A DNA stretch of 64,000 nucleotides. It comes from an uncultured Alphaproteobacteria bacterium. Lineage in GTDB: Bacteria > Pseudomonadota > Alphaproteobacteria > Rs-D84. The translations under genes and the position numbers were made by a program. Below the pieces are notes generated by a model that saw nothing but the letters and a program-made list of their open reading frames with translations, ran no database searches and was not told where the DNA came from. Each line of letters opens with the position of its first letter. Position 1 is the first letter of the stretch. The stretch is taken from the NCBI GenBank assembly GCA_947053455.1, contig CAMRSV010000004.1, positions 1 through 64,000 of the forward strand. The letters run 5' to 3'. Shown here in pieces: positions 34,049-42,192 of this stretch.

Positions 34049-34655
34049 AATTAATGATTTGATTGCAAAATATTGCCCTGGTGGTGTGGAGTATAAGGAG
34101 CTGGGGGGCGTTGCGGAAATATATACTGGTGAGCAATTTAATAAAAGAGATATGGAAGAAGTTGGGCCGTGTCCTGTAATTAATGGGGGAATATTGCCTT
34201 CAGGTTACTCTGACAAATATAATGAAACTGCAAATACTATAACTGTATCGCAAGGCGGAGCGTCTGCCGGGTATGTTAATTTTATAACAGTGAAGTTTTG
34301 GCTGGGTGCACATTGTTATGCAGTTAAATTAAAAAGTGATATATTAAATAACAAGTTTGTGTTTTATTGCATAAAACAACAGGAAAATAAATTAATGCAA
34401 TCACAGGAAGGAGCTGGAATTCCAAGTTTAAATAGAAAGAAATTAAATTCAATTTTAATCCCTGTACCGCCTCTGGAAGTACAGCAAGAAGTAGTGAATA
34501 TTCTGAACTCTTTCACAGAGCTTGAGGCAGAGCTTGAGGCTAGAAAGAAACAGTACGAACACTATAGGGGGGAGTTATTGTCTTTTGCAAGAAAGTCTGA
34601 AATCCTAGAGAGAGAGAGCAATCTTGGCGAGTTCTTGGAGAAGTTTGCAGAATAA
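34041..34655 (+). CDS. hsdS: Type I specificity subunit HsdS, N-terminal half (frameshifted)
   Basis: 204 residues from ATG 34041 (GGGGGT upstream). Contains the first target-recognition domain (CPGGVEYKELGGVAEIYTG to LNRKKLNSILIPVPPL) and the central helix (QQEVVNILNSFTELEAELEARKKQYEHYR). The frame then runs through an (AG)6 tract at 34607-34618 and stops at 34655. Removing one AG would join it to the downstream half, where the other frame reads WRVLGEVCRIMNGKDYKT, the normal start of a second recognition domain. So the gene is in a split state here. Confidence 0.85.
   Translation: MSKINDLIAKYCPGGVEYKELGGVAEIYTGEQFNKRDMEEVGPCPVINGGILPSGYSDKYNETANTITVSQGGASAGYVNFITVKFWLGAHCYAVKLKSDILNNKFVFYCIKQQENKLMQSQEGAGIPSLNRKKLNSILIPVPPLEVQQEVVNILNSFTELEAELEARKKQYEHYRGELLSFARKSEILERESNLGEFLEKFAE
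34607..34618 (+). repeat. (AG)6 dinucleotide tract at the hsdS frame break
   Basis: Six AG units between the two recognition-domain halves of hsdS. A change of one unit downwards restores a 365-residue HsdS reading frame; other lengths keep it split. Confidence 0.75.
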
Positions 34656-35140
34656 TGAATGGGAAAGATTACAAAACTTTTGGTGCGGGCAGTTATCCTG
34701 TTTATGGTACAGGTGGAGCAATGGCTTATATTGATACGTTTGTCCATGATAAACCCTCTGTTCTTATCCCAAGAAAGGGATCAATTGGTGCTTTGTTCTA
34801 CGTAGAAGAACCTTTTTGGACTGTTGATACTATTTATTGGACAGACATAGACACAAAACAAATTGTACCAAAATATCTTTATTATTATCTTTCAACGCAA
34901 AATTTAGCGAAAATGAATACAAGTGTTGGTAGTATACCGAGTTTAACGCAGTCTGTGTTAAAAAAGATACCTATACCGGTACCTTCGTTGGCTGAACAAG
35001 AGCGTATTGTTGCTATTTTGGATAAATTTGATGCGCTGGTTAATGACATTTCGGTTGGGTTACCAGCGGAGATAGATGCGCGACGCAAGCAATATGAATA
35101 TTGGCGGAATAAATTGTTGAATTTTGAAGAGGCAGAATAA
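34655..35140 (+). CDS. hsdS: Type I specificity subunit HsdS, C-terminal half (frameshifted)
   Basis: 161 residues from an ATG that overlaps the stop of the first half (TAATG). Second target-recognition domain (GKDYKTFGAGSYPVYGTGGA to PSLTQSVLKKIPIPVPSL) and C-terminal helix (AEQERIVAILDKFDALVNDI...RRKQYEYWR). If separately translated by re-initiation it would give a half-subunit. The beginning of the domain (about 12 residues) is encoded upstream in another frame, so the ATG start gives a slightly truncated domain. Confidence 0.82.
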   Translation: MNGKDYKTFGAGSYPVYGTGGAMAYIDTFVHDKPSVLIPRKGSIGALFYVEEPFWTVDTIYWTDIDTKQIVPKYLYYYLSTQNLAKMNTSVGSIPSLTQSVLKKIPIPVPSLAEQERIVAILDKFDALVNDISVGLPAEIDARRKQYEYWRNKLLNFEEAE

Positions 35141-36279
35141 TGCTGTGTGGACGATTGCGTAATTTTGTGACTTCAAAAAAGTTTTTTTATGAAGATCCTA
35201 TCGAAAAACAGAATTATAACCATATTTGTGCCATGATGGATCGGGTAGATGACGGTATGAGATATATAAATGCTCATACAGAAGTTCCCAGAACAGATAA
35301 CGAATTGTTGTTGTTTTTGACACATGTGTATATTGTTGTCGATTCTATAAAGATAATTTTTAGAAAATTACGCATTGATGGGTATAATCAAATAGAACGA
35401 GATTTACCAAGACATCTGGCCTGTGTATGTAAACAAGAGCCTTTTAATTTACCAGATGAACAAATAACAACAGATGATACCACTTTTGAATATATTCGCT
35501 CTATAGCATTCGCGCACCCATTGGATACAAATAAGACCTATTTAGTAAAACAAATGCGTGAAGATCATTGCTCACCGTTTGTTGTCACACAAAAAGGATT
35601 TTTGCCGAACGGTTATGTTGGTATTCATGTTTATTCTGATAAATCAGAACATTCATTGACGATTAAAATACCTTATTCGGATTTAAATGCTTATGTAAGG
35701 GAACGTTATAATTTGATTGAGTATATTATACGTGAGTTAGAACGACGTGTTTCGGAAAGAAATAGGGAATGGGCTCAGAGAAAAGTAAGACGTGATAGAA
35801 GTCCAATAGAAATTTTGGAAGATATTTTGAGCATTCAGGAAGAACGCTATATTCATACGTATGAGGTGCGTAGTCTAATATCCATATTAACGTGCCATTG
35901 TACGCTCTCAGAGAACCAAGAATCACTGAATAAAGTGCGTCAGGATATTATTAGTATAATTCCAGCATTGTGTGATGCTGTTGATAATATGGATAACGAA
36001 GAGTTTTTTACATTGGTAGACAGAATTATTGATGTTAGACCAAAACAAACATACGAATCATTCGGTTATCATATGGAAAAAATTTTCGCATACCTTAACA
36101 GTGATGCATATCCGTCAGATAAAAATTGGGGGTTGCAACAGGCTGATGATTTCTCTAAACGATTTGCACAAAAATGGGTTAAAATTGACGTCCATAATAT
36201 GGATTTTGAAGAAATCAAAGTGTTAGTAATGGTTGCGTGTTATTTAGAAGCGCAGGAACAAGAAAGGAAAGCTGTATGA
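35140..36279 (+). CDS. Uncharacterised protein between hsdS and hsdR
   Basis: 379 residues, starting at an ATG overlapping the hsdS stop (TAATG) and overlapping the hsdR start by 4 bases (ATGA). Mostly helical with several charged segments (RELERRVSERNREWAQRKVRRDR at about 205-227 looks like a basic coiled-coil). No catalytic motif or membrane helix seen. Its fixed position inside the operon suggests a role linked to the R-M system or an extra defence function; I cannot name it. Confidence 0.6.
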   Translation: MLCGRLRNFVTSKKFFYEDPIEKQNYNHICAMMDRVDDGMRYINAHTEVPRTDNELLLFLTHVYIVVDSIKIIFRKLRIDGYNQIERDLPRHLACVCKQEPFNLPDEQITTDDTTFEYIRSIAFAHPLDTNKTYLVKQMREDHCSPFVVTQKGFLPNGYVGIHVYSDKSEHSLTIKIPYSDLNAYVRERYNLIEYIIRELERRVSERNREWAQRKVRRDRSPIEILEDILSIQEERYIHTYEVRSLISILTCHCTLSENQESLNKVRQDIISIIPALCDAVDNMDNEEFFTLVDRIIDVRPKQTYESFGYHMEKIFAYLNSDAYPSDKNWGLQQADDFSKRFAQKWVKIDVHNMDFEEIKVLVMVACYLEAQEQERKAV

Positions 36280-39200
36280 CAAACGTAAATATTATTGCAC
36301 AGAATCCAAATAGTACAGTTGTGGCTGAATATAAGTCAAATGGGGCACGTTCCACGGCCTATCAATCCGAAGCAGCGCTGGAACGTGAATTTATCCGGCA
36401 ATTGCAAGCCCAGGCATATGAATATTTGGATATTCATACCAATTCTGATTTGATAAAGAATCTGCGCAACCAATTGTCTCGCCTGAATAATTATGAATTT
36501 ACAGATTTCGAATGGGACAGATTCTTTGCAGAATGCATCGCCAATAAAAACAGCGGCATTGAAGAAAAAACATTCACCATACAGGAAGATTATAAAAAGT
36601 TATTAACGCGCGACAATGGTATTGTTAAAACCATAGATTTGATTGATAAAGAGAATATTCATAATAACCATTTGCAAGTCATTAACCAATATGAAACAGA
36701 TAGTGGTGTTCACGCTAATCGATATGATGTGACTGTATTGGTTAATGGATTGCCGCTGGTTCATATTGAATTAAAACGTCGTGGTGTAGATATACGCGAG
36801 GCGTTTAATCAAATTAATCGCTATAATCGGGAAAGTTTCTGGGCGGACAGTGGCTTATTTGAATACGTTCAACTATTTGTGATCAGTAATGGTACATTTA
36901 CCAAATATTATAGTAATACAACCCGTAATCAGCATATTAAAGAATCAGCGGCGTTAACGGCTTCTAAAAAAGGCAAAAAGACCAGTAATAGTTTTGAATT
37001 TACATCCTGGTGGGCGGATGCCAGTAATAAGCCTATAACTGATTTGATTGATTTTGCAAAAACATTTTTTGCAAAGCATACTATTCTAAACATCTTAACC
37101 AAGTATTGCGTATTTACATCGGATAAAATGTTGATGGTAATGCGCCCGTATCAAATTGTGGCCGCAGAGCGCATTATAAACAAGATAGAGGTATCGCATA
37201 ATTATAAGCGATACGGCAGTGTAGAGGCCGGTGGATATGTATGGCATACAACAGGATCTGGTAAGACGTTGACCAGTTTCAAGACTGCGCAGTTGGCAAC
37301 AAAATTACCATTTATTAAAAAGGTAATGTTTGTTGTTGATCGCAAGGATTTAGACTATCAAACAATGAAGGAGTACGATAAATTTGAAAAGGGGGCAGCA
37401 AACAGTAATACCAACACTACGGTATTGAAAAAGCAACTGGAAGATCCAAAGGCCAAAATTATCATTACAACAATTCAAAAGTTGGCCAAATTTATCAAAA
37501 AAAACCATGGGCATACCATTTTTGATGATGAGATTGTATGCATATTTGACGAATGTCATAGATCTCAGTTTGGTGATATGCACGATTCTATTACGAAAAG
37601 TTTCAATAAATATTATCTGTTTGGGTTTACCGGAACGCCGATATTTGCAGAAAATGCAATGTCTGGTGGGAATGTGCGTCTGAAAACCACCGAGCAAGCG
37701 TTTGGAGATCAATTACATACTTATACAATTGTTGATGCAATAAACGATAAAAATGTATTGCCGTTCCGTGTTGAATATATATCTACCTTTAGGGAAGAGG
37801 AAAATATCAAAGATGAAAAGGTTTGGAATATTAACCGTGAAAAAGTTTTGATGGATCCAGAACGTATTGAAAAAGTTACAAAATATATTTTGGAGCATTT
37901 TAGCCAAAAGACAAAACGGAATGATAAGGCGTATAATTTTCGTAAGTTATTGAATATTGCAGAGGTTGCATCTGGGAAAAATAAAGTGGATGAAGTTAAA
38001 TCTGGCGTGTCTATGCGCGGATTTAATTCAATTTTCTGTGTGGCTAGTATTGATGCAGCAAAGGCTTATTATAATGAATTTAAGAAACAAATGGCAGATT
38101 TGCCATCAGATAAGTGCTTAAAGATTGCGACCATATACAGTTTCGGGGTTAATGAAGAAGAAGGTGGTGTGGAAGAAAATTCTGAAAGTACAGATGGATT
38201 GGATGCGTCATCACGTGACTTTTTGGACGCGGCAATTAAAGACTATAATTGCATGTTTGGGACAAATTACGATACGTCAGATAAGAAATTCCAGAATTAT
38301 TATAAGGATGTATCACTTCGTATGAAAAACCGAGAGTTGGATTTGCTGATTGTTGTAAATATGTTTTTGACAGGATTTGATGCGACAACGCTGAATACGC
38401 TGTGGGTTGATAAGAATCTGCGCATGCATGGCTTGTTGCAGGCATTCAGCAGAACTAATCGTATATTAAACAGTGTTAAGACATACGGGAACATAGTTTG
38501 TTTTAGAAATTTAGAAGAAGCGACAAACAAAAGTTTGGCATTGTTTGGCGATAAAAATGCTGCTGGAAGTGTATTGCTAAAAACGTTTGCGGAATATTTT
38601 AGCGATGGTTATACCGATAAAAATGGCGAACATGTTCCCAGTTATATGGAATTGGTCAAAGAATTAGAATCCAAATTCCCACTTGGTGAGCAAATTGTTG
38701 GCGAGAAGGCACAGAAAGAGTTTATAAAATTATATGGTGCTATTCTGAGATTGCGGAACATCCTAACTGCTTTCGATGACTTTAAAGGCAAAGATGTTTT
38801 GCCGGAACGTGATTTGCAAGACTATCAAAGTATGTATATTGAATTATACAACGAATTTCGCAAGTATAAAGAAGGGGATAAGACTACTGTAAATGATGAT
38901 ATTGTCTTTGAAATAGAACTTGTTAAACAGGTGGATATTAATATTGATTATATATTGGCTTTGATCAAGAAATACCACGATTCTAACTGTAAAGATAAAG
39001 AATTGCTGGTTTCTATTGGTAAGGCTGTAGATTCTAGTATGGAATTGCGTAACAAAAAAGATTTGATTATGCGGTTTATAGAATCTGTTAATTCCAGATC
39101 TGATGTTGATACAGAATGGGAAAAGTTTGTTGATGAAGCGCGTATTTCTGAGTTAAATCAGATAATTGAATGTGAAAATCTAAACAAATCAGAGACGTAC

Positions 39201-39404
39201 AGATTTATCAAAAATGCGTTCCGGGATGGCGCTGTTCAAACCACTGGTACGGATATTGTGAGATTGTTGCCGCCAACCTCTATATTCAGTGCGGAGAATA
39301 ATATCACAGATAAGTTGCATGTGGTTGTCGATAAAATCACGGCATTCTTTGAACGGTTCTTTAGTATATCAAGTAATAAATTTGAAGAGCGAGATGATAC
39401 GTAA
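36276..39404 (+). CDS. hsdR: Type I restriction endonuclease HsdR
   Basis: 1042 residues from ATG 36276 after AGGAAAG. N-terminal nuclease domain (EAALEREFIRQL, HIELKRRGVDIREAFNQINRY with the E-x-K of the PD-ExK fold), Walker A TGSGKT near 326, DECH box at about 425, GFTGTPIF, and helicase motif VVNMFLTGFDATTLNTLWVDK. ATP-driven DNA translocation and cleavage of unmodified DNA. Complete at both ends. Confidence 0.95.
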   Translation: MTNVNIIAQNPNSTVVAEYKSNGARSTAYQSEAALEREFIRQLQAQAYEYLDIHTNSDLIKNLRNQLSRLNNYEFTDFEWDRFFAECIANKNSGIEEKTFTIQEDYKKLLTRDNGIVKTIDLIDKENIHNNHLQVINQYETDSGVHANRYDVTVLVNGLPLVHIELKRRGVDIREAFNQINRYNRESFWADSGLFEYVQLFVISNGTFTKYYSNTTRNQHIKESAALTASKKGKKTSNSFEFTSWWADASNKPITDLIDFAKTFFAKHTILNILTKYCVFTSDKMLMVMRPYQIVAAERIINKIEVSHNYKRYGSVEAGGYVWHTTGSGKTLTSFKTAQLATKLPFIKKVMFVVDRKDLDYQTMKEYDKFEKGAANSNTNTTVLKKQLEDPKAKIIITTIQKLAKFIKKNHGHTIFDDEIVCIFDECHRSQFGDMHDSITKSFNKYYLFGFTGTPIFAENAMSGGNVRLKTTEQAFGDQLHTYTIVDAINDKNVLPFRVEYISTFREEENIKDEKVWNINREKVLMDPERIEKVTKYILEHFSQKTKRNDKAYNFRKLLNIAEVASGKNKVDEVKSGVSMRGFNSIFCVASIDAAKAYYNEFKKQMADLPSDKCLKIATIYSFGVNEEEGGVEENSESTDGLDASSRDFLDAAIKDYNCMFGTNYDTSDKKFQNYYKDVSLRMKNRELDLLIVVNMFLTGFDATTLNTLWVDKNLRMHGLLQAFSRTNRILNSVKTYGNIVCFRNLEEATNKSLALFGDKNAAGSVLLKTFAEYFSDGYTDKNGEHVPSYMELVKELESKFPLGEQIVGEKAQKEFIKLYGAILRLRNILTAFDDFKGKDVLPERDLQDYQSMYIELYNEFRKYKEGDKTTVNDDIVFEIELVKQVDINIDYILALIKKYHDSNCKDKELLVSIGKAVDSSMELRNKKDLIMRFIESVNSRSDVDTEWEKFVDEARISELNQIIECENLNKSETYRFIKNAFRDGAVQTTGTDIVRLLPPTSIFSAENNITDKLHVVVDKITAFFERFFSISSNKFEERDDT

Positions 39405-39430
39405 ATATTACTGTGGGAAAAGGGTATAAA

Positions 39431-40213
39431 ATGCAAAACGAACAGATGCTGGAATATATCAGGAACTACTATATTCAAAGTGATGTAGTTGTACCAAGGC
39501 GGGCTTCTGTGCCGGGTTTTAATCTACGAGTATTAAGTAAGCGGCTGCATGATGCCAGGAATGCTTTTTTAGTGCTTATTGATAATAATATGTTTGTTGA
39601 TGCTTGTTTAATTGCTGGGCATATATTAGAGGTTTCGGCAACAATACATTATATCAGATCTGCAGCAGATAAAATGCTGAACTCGCGACGTTATGTAGCA
39701 AAATCTTCAGCAAATGTCATATATGATATGTTGCAGATAGATACGTCAAATTTACAAGACAAACAATATAGAGAACTGTTTCAAGAGTTTTTAGAGTACC
39801 TAAAAGACACAGGGCATTTAATAGTAAAAGCTCCTAAAAAGGCAGATATGCATAAATTTAATGCTGAGATGACTTCTAAACTAAGTTCAATAGATAGAGA
39901 TAATGTTTCAAAAAGAAAGTTAATTAAAGAAAATTATGAAATGCCGATAGTAAATGATTATTTGAATTGTTTCATTAGAGGAATGCAGAAAAAATTGAAA
40001 GAAAATACTAGTGAAGATGCAGCAACATTGGAACAAGCTATAAGATTATTTTATGTGTCGTATTGCAGATTTAAACATGCTAGTGCCTTGATGTATCCTG
40101 GAGTTGTAGAAAACGAACAAGTTGTTATCAAAGAGCCAGGAGCAAATTTAACTATCCCAGCAGTATTTTTAAGTTTGGATATGTTGTCGGATAAACCCGT
40201 ATACCTAAAATAA
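39431..40213 (+). CDS. Uncharacterised helical protein at the end of the hsd operon
   Basis: 260 residues from ATG 39431, six bases after AAAAGGG. All-helical appearance; the segment FVDACLIAGHILEVSATIHYI resembles DUF5677-type proteins, but this is a weak match from memory. 26 bases after hsdR. No membrane helix. AT-rich like its neighbours. A poly-G tract lies 40 bases past its stop. Confidence 0.5.
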   Translation: MQNEQMLEYIRNYYIQSDVVVPRRASVPGFNLRVLSKRLHDARNAFLVLIDNNMFVDACLIAGHILEVSATIHYIRSAADKMLNSRRYVAKSSANVIYDMLQIDTSNLQDKQYRELFQEFLEYLKDTGHLIVKAPKKADMHKFNAEMTSKLSSIDRDNVSKRKLIKENYEMPIVNDYLNCFIRGMQKKLKENTSEDAATLEQAIRLFYVSYCRFKHASALMYPGVVENEQVVIKEPGANLTIPAVFLSLDMLSDKPVYLK

Positions 40214-40252
40214 ACATAATATCATCTTTTGTTTTAATTTGTTGTTTGTCGA

Positions 40253-40261
40253 GGGGGGGGG
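40253..40261 (+). repeat. Poly-G tract (nine G)
   Basis: Nine consecutive G in an AT-rich intergenic stretch between convergent genes. Such tracts are prone to slippage, but no reading frame crosses it here. Confidence 0.7.
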
Positions 40262-40308
40262 CTTTAGGTTATAAAATGTCTGCCACTGGCAAATATGCAG
40301 TGGTCATT

Positions 40309-40512
40309 TTACTCCACGTTAAACCAGTCTTTTATTCGTTCTATTAGATTGTCAGAGCTTGCTTTGGAAATGTAATCGGCAAATAGGGGCAGTTTATCCA
40401 TAATCCCGTGCTGTTTCATGGCGTACAAACACGTGATGATAATAGCGGCTTTATCGTCCCCAAGGTTCAGAACTTTTACCGTAATATCGGGATATTTTGG
40501 TGTTGCTGGCAT
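40309..40512 (-). CDS. Small island protein, unknown
   Basis: 67 residues, start preceded by AAGGAGT. Sequence MPATPKYPDITVKVLNLGDD... then two amphipathic helices. Not recognised. Its upstream region (40510-40570) aligns with the upstream region of the recombinase operon, so the two are probably regulated alike. Downstream is a CCACTG/CAGTGG hairpin that may terminate both strands. Confidence 0.55.
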   Translation of the reverse strand: MPATPKYPDITVKVLNLGDDKAAIIITCLYAMKQHGIMDKLPLFADYISKASSDNLIERIKDWFNVE

Positions 40513-40537
40513 AATTGACTCCTTCTAAGGTTGTGCA

Positions 40538-40566
40538 ATTACTGCTTACAAAGGTATCAAAGTCAA
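40538..40566 (-). promoter_or_regulatory. Promoter of the 40309-40512 gene (shared module)
   Basis: Minus strand TTGACT (40561-40566), 17-base spacer, AGTAAT (40538-40543). Matches the 31769-31797 region in sequence and layout. Confidence 0.5.
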
Positions 40567-40609
40567 GTTAAATAAAGGGGGCATAAACCCCCTGTAACAA
40601 TTTTTATAC

Positions 40610-41263
40610 TTATTTTTTACGCTTTTTGATCGGCTTGCGAATGTCATACAACAATGTGTCGTCGTATAACCAGTAAAGATACCCATTATATGCACCTTTA
40701 TGACCACGCTTGTTCATTAATTCTGTTGTCAGTGCACTTAACGAGTATTGTTTGTTTTTATATTTTACAAATGTTTTACCTTTTGCGGATTGAACAGTGC
40801 ACTTTATTTTGTCATCGTGAATGAATGTTAACTTAGAACCCGTGGGGATTTCAAAGTCTGCAAAGTCGTATACGTGCTTCTTGGCACGGTTTGCGTCCAG
40901 AATTTTCTGTTGTTCTTTGGTGTAGACCGTATTTGTATCAACGTTTACCTGCTTGCCCTTTAAAATCTGGGCGATTTGCGATAATACAGAATCCGCTTTT
41001 GGGGCCGGTACTTGGAAAAATTCTTTCTTTTTATGCTCTTTGTCTGTGTGCATATCTAATTCGCGGTAAATTGTATGCATCAGTTTTTCTACGGCTTCAT
41101 AGTTATCCATTTCGTACGCGGTATAGCATTCAAATGGGCATGGCGTACCCGTTTCGCGGCCCAGATCTTTCAATCGTTTTTCTAAATTAGTGGTTTTGCC
41201 AATTTTGATAACGTCGTCCCGATACATGGGATTTGTTAAAATATAGATAATTCCGCGTGCCAT
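40610..41263 (-). CDS. GIY-YIG nuclease-like protein (T5orf172/Mug113 type)
   Basis: 217 residues. N-terminal GIY-YIG-like core: GIIYILTN, VIKIGKTTNLEKRLKDLG, then the Tyr/Glu-containing AVEKLMHTIYRELDMHTDKEHKKKEFF. The C-terminal domain (about 135-205: GSKLTFIHDDKIKCTV, YKNKQYSLSALTTELMN, YWLYDDTLLYDIR) resembles modules appended to restriction-type GIY-YIG proteins. Lysine-rich end. Probably a DNA nuclease or defence component of the island. Stands alone on the minus strand. Confidence 0.75.
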   Translation of the reverse strand: MARGIIYILTNPMYRDDVIKIGKTTNLEKRLKDLGRETGTPCPFECYTAYEMDNYEAVEKLMHTIYRELDMHTDKEHKKKEFFQVPAPKADSVLSQIAQILKGKQVNVDTNTVYTKEQQKILDANRAKKHVYDFADFEIPTGSKLTFIHDDKIKCTVQSAKGKTFVKYKNKQYSLSALTTELMNKRGHKGAYNGYLYWLYDDTLLYDIRKPIKKRKK

Positions 41264-41393
41264 TTTGCCCTCTTTGTAATACAGGTATTATATCACAATG
41301 CTACAAAACGGCCAAATAGATAATAAATGGTGGGGTGCCCATTAGTATTTTAATCAGTTGATTTAAGTTATTCTTTATGCAAAACTGACGATG

Positions 41394-41609
41394 AATCCAA
41401 TGGGAATTGGGTTCGGGGTTTTCAAAAGCCTCATTGCTCGGTGCGAAAGCATCGTTATATCTGATGTTTCGGTGCTTTTAGCACTGTTATCATCCCTGAC
41501 TGTGGTCGGGGAGCTGTTGGTGTATATAACACGGTTCGCCGGAAGACCAACGGAGTCATCAGCAATGTGATTTTTGAACTCCCTGACCGTCAAATTCCTG
41601 TTTGGCGGT
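41394..41609 (+). ncRNA. Strongly folded plus-strand RNA, eight consecutive hairpins
   Basis: Hairpins read on plus: 41394-41401 with 41406-41413 (GGGA loop); 41415-41418 with 41429-41432; 41439-41444 with 41449-41454 (GAAA loop); 41472-41475 with 41481-41484; 41493-41500 with 41505-41512 (TGTG loop); 41514-41521 with 41546-41553, enclosing 41532-41534/41539-41541 with a TTCG loop; 41552-41556 with 41578-41582; 41586-41594 with 41601-41609. At least six helices contain G-U pairs that would be A-C on the other strand, so it is a plus-strand RNA. 26 bases before the 41635 gene. Family not recognised. Confidence 0.7.
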
Positions 41610-41634
41610 CTTGATTTATAACAGGGGGTAGGGT

Positions 41635-42165
41635 GTGTCTGATAACAAATACCGGTTGCCAATAAAACGTATCGGAAATAAAAATGCACATAAATTAGTG
41701 GTTTTGTTATGTAATCCAGGCGGTAATCCTGATTTGTATAAACGTCTGCCAGAATACGCCATGCGGTCTGATAGGGTGTATAAGGATGCCGGCATGTCGT
41801 TGGATATTGTCACACAATATAGTGAATGGTTCGATGACATGTTAAAAGTGATAATGCGACATGGTCTGCCCCTGAATGATTTATTATTTTTGGAATATTA
41901 TCCATATCACACTGTTTCATCAGATGGTTTTAATCATAAACCCGAAACTTGGGATGAATACGCGCAAAACGCACTACGAGAAAATATTGAGATTTTACGC
42001 AAATGTATGGCCGCACACATCCCTGTTTTTGGGTATTATTATGGGGATTGGTTGCGTATTGTGCCCGACTTAAAAAAGTACGAGCCAAAACGTTTGAGTT
42101 CTAAGGGGTGGAAGAAATCAAAAATTAAAGATTTGGATAAGTTTTTACAGGAAATGGCAAAGTAG
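41635..42165 (+). CDS. Uncharacterised protein with NPGG and YPYH motifs
   Basis: 176 residues, GTG start after AGGGGG. The segment KLVVLLCNPGGNPD followed later by LEYYPYHTVSS recalls uracil-DNA-glycosylase-fold proteins of mobile elements (NPG loop and an aromatic-Pro-Tyr-His segment); this is only a weak structural hint. Soluble, Lys-rich C-terminus. The folded RNA at 41394-41609 lies in its leader. Followed 27 bases later by the 42193 gene. Confidence 0.55.
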   Translation: MSDNKYRLPIKRIGNKNAHKLVVLLCNPGGNPDLYKRLPEYAMRSDRVYKDAGMSLDIVTQYSEWFDDMLKVIMRHGLPLNDLLFLEYYPYHTVSSDGFNHKPETWDEYAQNALRENIEILRKCMAAHIPVFGYYYGDWLRIVPDLKKYEPKRLSSKGWKKSKIKDLDKFLQEMAK

Positions 42166-42192
42166 TGTTATAATGATAACTAGGAATATTGG

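Noticed and set aside
41375-41689. A 104-codon minus-strand frame across the 41.4-41.6 kb region, which reads plausibly as protein.
   Set aside because: Its helices contain G-U pairs only valid on the plus strand, it has no RBS, and its start lies inside the plus-strand 41635 gene. I take it as antisense to a structured RNA.
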